Source: Prolixibacteraceae bacterium (GTDB lineage Bacteria > Bacteroidota > Bacteroidia > Bacteroidales > Prolixibacteraceae). From it: 48,055 nucleotides of DNA. Below the pieces are notes generated by a model, which did no database searches, was not told the DNA's origin, and was given only the letters and a program-made list of their open reading frames with translations. The position numbers and the translations under genes are program-made. Positions 41,997 through 48,055 of this stretch are shown here, in pieces (position 1 is the stretch's first letter; each line of letters starts with the position of its first letter). The DNA lies in NCBI GenBank assembly GCA_009773765.1, contig WTWZ01000018.1:1-48055 (forward strand), read 5' to 3'.

Positions 41997-42617
41997 ATGG
42001 ACATCATTACCAAATATTTTCCCAGGTTAAAACATGGACAAGCTGAACTTTTCAGTCAGTTACAGCCTTTGTACGCCGGATGGAACGCGCAGATAAACGT
42101 GATTTCGCGTAAAGATTTCGACGGTTTTTACGAACGCCATGTTTTGCACTCGCTGGCCATTGCAAAATTTCTGGCTTTCACCCCGGGAACAAAAATACTC
42201 GATGCAGGAACTGGCGGAGGTTTTCCGGGAATTCCGCTGGCAATTTTTTTCCCCGAAGCGCAGTTTCACCTTATCGATTCAATCGGCAAAAAAATTAAAG
42301 TGGTAAACAATGTAATTGAATCGCTCGGCTTGCAAAATGCCACCGCTGAACAAATTCGCGCCGAGGAATTGAAGGGGGAATACGATTTTGTGGTGAGCCG
42401 CGCGGTAACCAGCCTTCCCGAATTTGTGCCGTGGGTTCGCAAAAACATCTCCAAAAAACAGAAAAACGCTATGCCCAATGGCATTATTTACTTAAAAGGC
42501 GGCGATTTAACCGAAGAAATAAAACCTTTTAAAAACCGTGTTTTTGTAAAAAACCTCTCCGAATGGTTCGAAGAGGAGTATTTCGAAACAAAAAAAGTGG
42601 TGCATTTGGCGGTGTAA
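41997..42617 (+). CDS. rsmG: 16S rRNA (guanine-527-N7)-methyltransferase
   Basis: RsmG (GidB) methylates G527 of 16S rRNA using S-adenosylmethionine; loss in other bacteria gives low-level streptomycin resistance. The 206-residue protein has the class I methyltransferase fold. The family start NVISRKDFDGFYERHVLHSL is followed by motif I KILDAGTGGGFPGIPLAIFF, then HLIDSIGKKIKVVNNVIESL, and VVSRAVTSLPEFVPWVRKNI near the catalytic end. It is 8 bases after the sigma-factor gene and converges on pfkA. The 102-base gap after it (42618-42719) shows no terminator. Identity is firm. Confidence 0.95.
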   Translation: MDIITKYFPRLKHGQAELFSQLQPLYAGWNAQINVISRKDFDGFYERHVLHSLAIAKFLAFTPGTKILDAGTGGGFPGIPLAIFFPEAQFHLIDSIGKKIKVVNNVIESLGLQNATAEQIRAEELKGEYDFVVSRAVTSLPEFVPWVRKNISKKQKNAMPNGIIYLKGGDLTEEIKPFKNRVFVKNLSEWFEEEYFETKKVVHLAV

Positions 42618-42719
42618 AGAAATTTATCTGTAATAATATTTGAAGGTTTGAAATATGTGTTTTGCTTCCAAACAACCACAATTGAAAATATAGGCAGCCA
42701 TTCACGCATTCAAGCATTC

Positions 42720-43692
42720 CTACCCCTCATCACCAAACGAAACGCCCATTTTTCTGGCTTTCTGAATCAGTCCGAGGTCAGGGTTCACCAAACGCAATTT
42801 ACCGCCCACATCGCCCAGGGGAACCGTGGTCAGTTCGTTCTTTTTCATTGCAACCATGGTTCCGAAGCACCCTTCGGCAATACATTGGGCGGCAAAAGCG
42901 CCATAACGGGTAGCTAAAATGCGGTCCATTGGCGAAGGGCTGCCGCCGCGTTGAATGTACCCGAGTACTGTTTCACGGGTTTCAATACCCGTTTTTTCCT
43001 CAATGGTTTTTGCCATATAATTGGCAGCACTTTGGCCTTTGGGATGTTCAATCCCCTCGGCTACAACCACAATGGAGTACCGCTTTTTGTCTTCGTAGCG
43101 TTTTTCAATTTTCCGGATAACCGTATTGGGGTTGAAAGGTAATTCAGGGATGAGGATGATGTCGCCACCACCTGCAATCCCCGAGTACAGCGCCAGCCAG
43201 CCAGCATTGTGCCCCATAATTTCGATAATCATCACCCTTTGGTGTGAGTTGGCCGTGGTATGTAAACGGTCGATGGCATCGGTGGCAATCTATGATATTC
43301 AGCCCTTCTTTCGACAGTAAATCGGCTGTTTTCATAGTTCCGTTTCCTCCAATGCAAACTACAGCATCGAGGCCCAGATTTTTGTAAGTTTCAATTATTT
43401 TTTCAGGTTTGTGGTTTTCTTCTCCATTTTCGGAAACCAGTTTGTATGGTTTTTCGCGCGAAGTACCCAGAATGGTGCCGCCCAAAGTCAGGATTCCCGA
43501 AAGCTGTGCTTCTTTCAGTTCAATATAATCGCCGTTTATCAATCCGAGGAAACCGGCATTAAAGCCAAGCACCTCCATCCCGTATTCAACAATAGCTGTT
43601 TTTCCCACTCCGCGAATAGCGGCATTCAAACCGGGGCAGTCGCCACCGGCAGTTAAAATTCCTATTTTTTTTGATTTTTTTGTAATACTCAT
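42720..43692 (-). pseudogene. pfkA: 6-phosphofructokinase, internal loss of the catalytic loop with frameshift
   Basis: PfkA phosphorylates fructose 6-phosphate in glycolysis. The start at 43692 gives a normal first part: KIGILTAGGDCPGLNAAIRG, SGILTLGGTILGTSREKPYK and CIGGNGTMKTADLLS. The Gly after GGN is the residue associated with ATP use. After KEGLNII (about base 43292) the frame breaks, and in another frame the protein resumes with IATDAIDRLHTTANSHQRVM and runs intact to 42720 (IMGHNAGWLALYSGIAGGGD, VVVAEGIEHPKG, GYIQRGGSPSPMDRILATR). About 24 residues are missing at the join. They include the whole PKTIDND-type loop with the catalytic Asp and the FGFDTAVN segment. The residue that separates ATP from pyrophosphate enzymes within that loop is therefore lost too. 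As written, it cannot make an active enzyme. Confidence 0.88.
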
Positions 43693-44095
43693 AACCTTGA
43701 GTTTAAACTGTTCAACCTATTTCATTTTCGTTTTTCGAATGTACAAAAGAATAACCGATTTTATTATTTTTATTCCAAACTGAATATCACTATTAATAAT
43801 ACGTAATTGCTTTGCAGGATCACGGCGATGATGTATGATTCCGTAATATTAGGATATTAGAGCATTAACCCAATTTCTTAATATTTCTTAAGTTTACAAT
43901 TATATCCGGGGGCCATTGATTCCCGGATTTTTTATGCGGTTTCTGACGGTAATCAACAAATTCAAACCAATACCGGCTATTTTTGAAATTAACACCGGGA
44001 AATAAAATAGATTAATACAATCAACCCTTCTTTGTTTGATTAACAGATAATTTTACTTTCCGGAAATTCTCTGATGCAATATGTACCGAAAAACT
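43693..44095. other. 403-base intergenic region with one orphan hairpin
   Basis: No credible reading frame is seen on either strand. Close to pfkA, the minus strand has TTTG and a TATTCTTTTG-like element 22 bases apart, a weak promoter candidate. A terminator-like hairpin on the plus strand is listed separately. The rest is AT-rich without recognisable structure. Confidence 0.5.
43904..43933 (+). terminator. Terminator-like hairpin with no upstream gene on its strand
   Basis: ATCCGGG (43904-43910) pairs with CCCGGAT (43922-43928) around an 11-base loop, followed on the plus strand by TTTTT. No plus-strand gene ends nearby (rsmG stops 1.3 kb earlier, beyond pfkA). The hairpin could end an unseen small RNA or be a coincidence. 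Confidence 0.5.
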
Positions 44096-44821
44096 TTAAA
44101 TATCCGAAACTCCCGGTTTTACCGAAACCACCTTTGCATCTTCCATAATTACCTCGTAAATATAACCGTAACCAAAATCCTTGTTTAGAATTATTTTACC
44201 TTTCAGGGTAACTTCGTCGTTTAAATTTGGCAGGTCGGCACTGGTAACGGTAAGGTCGAAATTGCCATTATCGCTGGTGCCATCCTGAATGTGTATCCAG
44301 TTTTTGCCCATTACCTGTTCATTAACTTTTACAACTACACCGCGTATTTCTGTTTCTTTCCCCGAATATTCGCCGCGGTTTGCAAAAATTTGGGCAACTG
44401 TAATTTCACCAGCCTCCTTTTCAATATTAATGGCGCTGTTTTGCTGAATATCCACTTTGCCCATGTGGCTTTCCATTTGCCCCATCTGTCCTTGTGCTAT
44501 CGGAGATGTGCTAATGCTGTTCACAAAAAATATTTCTTCGAAAGTACGGTCAATTTCCTTGCTGTGAAAATTATTCATGGGCAGGGCTTCATCATAATAA
44601 TAAACAGCCCCGGTTTGCACCTCCTGTCTGGAAACTGCCATCCACTTGTTGCCAGAACTTTCCTTTGCTTTAATATAGGTGTAACTGCTTCCCTGTATAA
44701 TTTCAGATACTTCAAACGATTTATCATCCACCGCCGACTGACTTTGGGTCATTACTCCACTTTTATTGCGTACACATGATGCAAAAACAACCACTAAAAC
44801 CAACATCACTAAAATTCTCAT
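44096..44821 (-). CDS. Lipoprotein with OB-fold-like C-terminal domain, function unknown
   Basis: This 241-residue protein has a lipoprotein signal (MRILVMLVLVVVFASC, lipidated Cys16), so it sits in the outer or inner membrane leaflet. Residues about 30-85 form a small beta domain (IIQGSSYTYIKAKESSGNKW). About 145-240 reads like a nucleic-acid-type OB fold: EITVAQIFANRGEYSGKETE, IRGVVVKVNEQVMGKNWIHI and DEVTLKGKIILNKDFGYGY. In exported proteins such folds usually bind small ligands or proteins and do not imply DNA binding. I do not know a specific function. It has a TATATTTG box upstream and stands alone. Confidence 0.78.
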   Translation of the reverse strand: MRILVMLVLVVVFASCVRNKSGVMTQSQSAVDDKSFEVSEIIQGSSYTYIKAKESSGNKWMAVSRQEVQTGAVYYYDEALPMNNFHSKEIDRTFEEIFFVNSISTSPIAQGQMGQMESHMGKVDIQQNSAINIEKEAGEITVAQIFANRGEYSGKETEIRGVVVKVNEQVMGKNWIHIQDGTSDNGNFDLTVTSADLPNLNDEVTLKGKIILNKDFGYGYIYEVIMEDAKVVSVKPGVSDI

Positions 44822-44859
44822 AACTCCACTTTTTTAAATTAATAAATTTTAAAAACGGT

Positions 44860-44867
44860 CAAATATA
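44860..44867 (-). promoter_or_regulatory. Candidate -7 promoter box for the OB-fold lipoprotein gene
   Basis: On the minus strand this reads TATATTTG, an exact TAnnTTTG match, 38 bases before the ATG at 44821. No -33 TTTG is found at the normal spacing. Confidence 0.45.
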
Positions 44868-45037
44868 AAGTTTTAATCAAACATTCCTTTTCGGACAATG
44901 CAAAAATAATCCGGCTTTATATATTGAAAACCTGCTTCGGGCCAAACTACTGAAAAACCCAATATTTTTGCCCTTTTTCTCCTTGATAATACTGAAAAAG
45001 TGAATGCCCAATTTTCGAAACTAACAGTTAATTAACC

Positions 45038-45913
45038 TCAATTTTTAGTGCCCATTAACTTTTTCAACCCTTCCAGATTTTCCTGCAAAACCAATTCTAC
45101 ATCTGCATCCTCAACGTGACCCATAATTCCAAAAGGCCCGGTAAAACCATTATCCTTTAAAATGGAGATCATTTCTGCCTCTTTTTCACCGCTGCCAACT
45201 GGCAGGATTTTTGGCCCATCCGGGTTCATTCCATTCAGGTTTACCGCCCATAAATGGGGCGTCATGTTTTTCACCATTTCTTCGTAATTTGCCAACAAAT
45301 CGTGTGCATGATGAAAATTGAAAATAATCCCGATTTCTTTTTCGGGCAACATTTCAATAATTTCCACCAGGTTATTTGGGTTTCCAAACCAGCCGCCGTG
45401 ATTGTACAACCCGATTTTACAACCCAGTTTATCAGCTTCACCACTTAAATACGATATCGCTTCTCTGGACCTGTCCAACCGCTCATCTTCGCCCATTTCA
45501 TCAAAATAATCTTCCGGAAAACTCACCCAGATTTGCGTTTTTAATCCGGTTACGGCCAGGGCCTGCAAAACTTTTTGGTTGTTTGGCGAAAGCTGGCCAA
45601 TTGAATCAGTCTTGTCAATCCACATCCAAACGGCATTCATTTTAATACCATTTTCGGCAGCAAGATTAATTTCCTTTGCCATTTCGGGCAAGTGTTTTTC
45701 GCGCCAGTCGTAAGCGTACGAAACAAAACCAAGCCTTTTCAGCATTTCAATCCGCTGTTCCGGAGTGCGGTTTTGGTTATCAAACGGCACAATGCACCAG
45801 GCAAAGTAATTTTTCATATCTAACTCTTTCGGTGGCTTTTTTTCGCACGAAACAGCTCCGGCCAATAATCCGGTTAGTAAAATAATTCTGAACATGGTTT
45901 TTATATCATTCAT
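45038..45913 (-). CDS. Exported sugar phosphate isomerase/epimerase-like lipoprotein (AP endonuclease family 2 fold)
   Basis: This 291-residue protein has a lipoprotein signal (MFRIILLTGLLAGAVSC). The start is either the ATG at 45913 or the one at 45895, six codons later. The body is a xylose-isomerase-like TIM barrel: MLKRLGFVSYAYDWREKHLP, ENGIKMNAVWMWIDKTDS, CKIGLYNHGGWFGNPNNLVE, EIGIIFNFHHAHDLLANYEE and GPFGIMGHVEDADVELVLQ. Histidine and acidic positions suggest a metal site. Secreted members of this family are frequent in Bacteroidota that degrade plant or algal material, and often occur with Gfo/Idh/MocA oxidoreductases. One such gene exists at 28680 but is not adjacent. The substrate is unknown. 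Confidence 0.85.
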   Translation of the reverse strand: MNDIKTMFRIILLTGLLAGAVSCEKKPPKELDMKNYFAWCIVPFDNQNRTPEQRIEMLKRLGFVSYAYDWREKHLPEMAKEINLAAENGIKMNAVWMWIDKTDSIGQLSPNNQKVLQALAVTGLKTQIWVSFPEDYFDEMGEDERLDRSREAISYLSGEADKLGCKIGLYNHGGWFGNPNNLVEIIEMLPEKEIGIIFNFHHAHDLLANYEEMVKNMTPHLWAVNLNGMNPDGPKILPVGSGEKEAEMISILKDNGFTGPFGIMGHVEDADVELVLQENLEGLKKLMGTKN

Positions 45914-45970
45914 TTTTAAAGATTTAAAAAACAGTTGTAAATATACTGTTTCAAGCGAAACATCTTTTTA

Positions 45971-46219
45971 TTTTACTTATTTAAAAAACCTGAATTATTC
46001 GCATCTTTTCGAAACCGAGGCGATTATTATAACTCCCCAGTTGCCGATTATAATTTCAACAGCAAAGGCCGTTTTCAAATCAGTAATCCATCATCCGTCA
46101 TACAAAAGCTGGTTGTTCCAGATGATTTAAACGTAAAAGAAATCCATTTTATACTCGAATTATAAGATAACGGAACACCCGTATTGGTATCGTACCGGAG
46201 GTTTATTTTGATAGGGTTA
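45971..46219 (+). pseudogene. DUF1593/Sde182-like glycan-active protein, C-terminal remnant with in-frame stop
   Basis: The 323-base gap between the isomerase-like lipoprotein and the M23 peptidase holds a decayed coding fragment on the plus strand. It reads FASFRNRGDYYNSPVADYNF, then NSKGRFQISNPSSVIQKLVV, PDDLNVKEIHFILEL, a TAA at 46163-46165, and continues in the same frame as DNGTPVLVSYRRFILIG. This matches the usual end of DUF1593 (Sde182, nucleoside-hydrolase-like, putative cellulose-binding) proteins. In those, a strand like xHxILxVxDNGxPxLxxYRRVI closes the C-terminal beta domain. The stop sits where relatives have a residue, so it looks like a nonsense mutation. The N-terminal several hundred residues and any start are gone. 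Recognition is by pattern memory, not search. Confidence 0.55.
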
Positions 46220-46236
46220 AAATTGAAAGAAACGGA

Positions 46237-47499
46237 TTATTCCGTTTCTACAAGAATCTTTTCTTTCCATTCAATCTTCTGTAATTCCTTTAGCAACGAA
46301 TCTTTGAGAACCGAGTATTCGGGCATGTACTTTTCATCCACAGGTTTTGCCGGCGGTGATTCTACGGTTAACGGGTTTACTGCGCTTCCGCCTTTATATA
46401 CCCTGAAATCGAGGTGTGGCCCGGTAGAGAGGCCGGTTGAACCAACATAACCAATTACTTGTCCCTGCCGCACACGGGAGCCTGTGTTAAGCCCGTCGGC
46501 ATACCTCGAAAGGTGCATGTAAACCGTGGTATAAACAGAGTTATGCCTGATTTTAACCGTATTTCCGCCACCGCCTGCCCAGCCTTTCGAAATTACTGTG
46601 CCTTCCCCGATACTCATCACCGGAGTACCCGTGGGAGCCGAGTAATCCACCCCGTGATGTGGGCGCACAATGCGCAAAATCGGATGCAAGCGGCCACCCG
46701 AAAACCCTGAACTGATCCTCGAAAACTTCAGTGGAGCTTTTAAAAACTGCTTCTGCAGATTTTCACCTTTTTCGTTGTAATAACCTGTCGAATCGTTCTT
46801 CTCAAACCGGAAAGCCAGAATTTCCTTCCCGTAGTAATCGAACTGTGCCGCGTAAATGTTGTTGATACCAATCGAAACCGAATCAACAAAAATTTCATCA
46901 TAAATAAACCTGAACCTGTCGCCTTTCTGCAAACCAAAAAAATCAATGGTCCAGGCGTAAACATTCTCCAGGTTTAACGCCAACATGGGGTCGAGGCCAT
47001 TCGATTTCATTGCATTCCACAACGAAGACTGAATCTCGCCCTGTGCGGTTTTCAATTTGTAAACCACTTCCTTTTCCCCCTGATAAACCCGCAATGAGTC
47101 AAAAAGCTCAAAAACCGTGTAAAGAACGGGTGAGTTTTCATAAACAAAATACATCGGCCTCCGGATTGAGTCCCGGGACTGAAAAATCGTGTAATTATTG
47201 CCTTGCCTTATTTTCCTGACATCGAAAACCGGTTTTGCATTTTGTGCAATTGTATCGATTGTACCAAGTTTAACACCGTACCCAATTAATATGCTGCTTA
47301 AATGCCGGCCCGCCCCAACAGTTGATTCAACCACATAAAACGAGTCAATGGGCAGGCCGTATTTTATGGTTGGTACGGGTAATACTTCGGCAGGTGCTGC
47401 TATTTCCTTTTTATGAAATAACTTGCATGAATTAAATGAAGCCATCAAACCTAAAAAAAACAATACTGATAAAATTCTGCAAATATATTTTGTTGTCAT
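46237..47499 (-). CDS. M23 family metallopeptidase (LytM-type), lipoprotein
   Basis: This 420-residue cell-wall endopeptidase-like protein has a lipoprotein signal (SVLFFLGLMASFNSC, Cys25). The middle (about 85-245) is an opacity-associated-protein/LysM-like region found in OapA- and MepM-like proteins. The C-terminal LytM domain has its zinc ligands: HHGVD (His281/282 and Asp285), MHLSRY (His329) and GLSTGPHLDFRVYKGGSAVN (His362). The full set suggests an active enzyme that cuts peptidoglycan cross-bridges, or a regulator of amidases if the site is masked. It stands alone on the minus strand. Its promoter region (47500-47600) shows no exact box. Confidence 0.93.
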   Translation of the reverse strand: MTTKYICRILSVLFFLGLMASFNSCKLFHKKEIAAPAEVLPVPTIKYGLPIDSFYVVESTVGAGRHLSSILIGYGVKLGTIDTIAQNAKPVFDVRKIRQGNNYTIFQSRDSIRRPMYFVYENSPVLYTVFELFDSLRVYQGEKEVVYKLKTAQGEIQSSLWNAMKSNGLDPMLALNLENVYAWTIDFFGLQKGDRFRFIYDEIFVDSVSIGINNIYAAQFDYYGKEILAFRFEKNDSTGYYNEKGENLQKQFLKAPLKFSRISSGFSGGRLHPILRIVRPHHGVDYSAPTGTPVMSIGEGTVISKGWAGGGGNTVKIRHNSVYTTVYMHLSRYADGLNTGSRVRQGQVIGYVGSTGLSTGPHLDFRVYKGGSAVNPLTVESPPAKPVDEKYMPEYSVLKDSLLKELQKIEWKEKILVETE

Positions 47500-47600
47500 T
47501 TCCTTATTTCAAAAGAATGCAAAAATAGGATTATGGCCGGAACACAAACAAAATAACGGATCAAATCAAGTTAAAAACATTTAAATGCCATTAGTTTTAA

Positions 47601-47921
47601 AAAATTGAAGTGAAACAGGTTACCGGGTCTTTGCTTTCAAATATTGAAAACATTCTGCTCAATGGAGCACAGTTGATACTTAACAAAGTATTTAAACTAA
47701 CGGGGTCTGATGCCATTGAAGACGATATTTTCCGGCAACTGGTTATAGCCCGTTTAAGCCAGCCAATGAGCAAGTTGGCAACGGTCGAATGCCTTAAACC
47801 ACACTTTGGCGAAGACGCACAATTGCACCTGGATGATTTTATCGTTGTGTCCGATTCCGGGTTAATGAACCAAAGTAACATTGCCCTGCTTGAATCCGGC
47901 AATTACAAATACATTATATAA
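47601..47921 (+). pseudogene. IS1634-type (IS4 superfamily) transposase remnant with internal deletion
   Basis: An open stretch from 47601 (GTG at 47610) to a TAA at 47921 joins two distant parts of an IS1634-family DDE transposase in one frame. The first part is the N-terminal region (LILNKVFKLTGSDAIEDDIF then RQLVIARLSQPMSKLATVEC). After FGEDAQL it jumps directly to the region around the second catalytic Asp (HLDDFIVVSDSGLMNQSNIA then LLESGNYKYII) and stops. The intervening 150 residues or so, with the first catalytic Asp (YDVTTLYF type), and everything after YKYI are missing. It cannot transpose. No terminal inverted repeats or target-site duplication could be identified. It marks a past insertion next to the M23 gene. 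Confidence 0.75.
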
Positions 47922-47957
47922 AACGCATTTAATAATCTGACATATTTATAAAATTGT

Positions 47958-47965
47958 TACCTTTG
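47958..47965 (+). promoter_or_regulatory. Candidate -7 promoter box for the gene at the right edge
   Basis: TACCTTTG is an exact TAnnTTTG match 18 bases before an ATG at 47984. A purine-rich GAAGG lies between them. No -33 TTTG is seen at the usual spacing. Confidence 0.45.
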
Positions 47966-47983
47966 TTTAAAAACGAAGGTAAT

Positions 47984-48055
47984 ATGAAGACAAGAGGAAA
48001 ACCGGTAAATATATCAGGGATAAATGTTAACGAACTTGAATGTTGGATTCATGAA
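47984..48055 (+). CDS. Unidentified protein, N-terminal 24 residues only
   Basis: The frame opens at an ATG with a consensus -7 box and a GAAGG upstream. It runs to the right edge as MKTRGKPVNISGINVNELEC and four more residues. It has no signal peptide. The piece is too short to recognise a family. A transposase is possible given the IS remnant just upstream, but nothing in the residues proves it. Confidence 0.5.
   Translation, partial: MKTRGKPVNISGINVNELECWIHE

Noticed and set aside
44291-44779. 162-codon plus-strand open frame opposite the OB-fold lipoprotein
   Set aside because: The lipoprotein strand has a signal peptide, lipobox and promoter; this frame has none.
45894-46130. 78-codon plus-strand frame beginning at 45894
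   Set aside because: It is in a different frame from the DUF1593-type remnant, which explains the region better.
1-48055. CRISPR arrays, tRNA, rRNA, riboswitches, prophage or integrase genes
   Set aside because: No regularly spaced repeats, tRNA arm sequences, known riboswitch cores or phage genes could be recognised by eye.

Overview
The window is a stretch of ordinary chromosome from a member of the Bacteroidota. The evidence is a moderately AT-rich sequence, several exact TAnnTTTG -7 promoter boxes with few Shine-Dalgarno sites, Bacteroidota-type lipoproteins and outer-membrane proteins, and clade-typical pairings such as nadB-nadC-coaX-OMP-TPR-lptC-PpiD and recR-glycosyltransferase. The flavour is of the Marinilabiliales/Prolixibacteraceae side of the phylum, but that placement is only an impression. 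No rRNA, tRNA, CRISPR array, prophage or complete insertion sequence was found.

Layout. 1-2.5 kb: the 3' end of murI, then a convergent amino-sugar salvage pair (NahK-like kinase and a nucleotidyltransferase). 2.6-7.3 kb: a frameshifted ammonium transporter, an Lrp-type regulator, and an ABC-F ATPase translationally coupled to a damaged rlmB. 7.5-11.7 kb: a glycerol operon (glpK, glpD, glpF, small protein). 11.8-21.2 kb: a long minus-strand cluster running nadB, nadC, coaX, outer-membrane protein, TPR protein, lptC and a PpiD-type chaperone. It joins NAD and CoA synthesis to envelope biogenesis. 21.2-26.8 kb: a tripartite RND efflux system (adaptor, pump, TolC). 27-28.5 kb: pyrH and frr. 28.7-30.1 kb: a Tat-exported Gfo/Idh/MocA oxidoreductase. 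30.3-34 kb: recR, a large fused glycosyltransferase, a yefM-yoeB toxin-antitoxin pair and an acetyltransferase. 34-37.8 kb: a solitary HsdR_N-like protein, then AMP nucleosidase, holA, rhomboid protease and a class IV aminotransferase. 37.8-42.6 kb: tgt-lptG on the minus strand, diverging from a degenerate glycosyltransferase, a sigma factor and rsmG. 42.7-48 kb: a damaged phosphofructokinase, lipoproteins, an M23 peptidase, gene fragments and an IS1634-type transposase remnant.

The most notable theme is gene disruption. Three housekeeping-type genes (amt, rlmB, pfkA) carry frameshifting losses, and two of the losses remove a conserved motif. Four further fragments (a cupin, a DUF1593-type protein, a small membrane protein and a transposase) lie between intact genes. 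Either this lineage is shedding genes or the assembly has collapsed short segments; raw reads would decide. I did not find a convincing new multi-gene system. The best secondary leads are a 7-bp periodic repeat found at two sites, a toxin-antitoxin operator lying on its own promoter, and a GT2-like protein that has lost its DxD motif.
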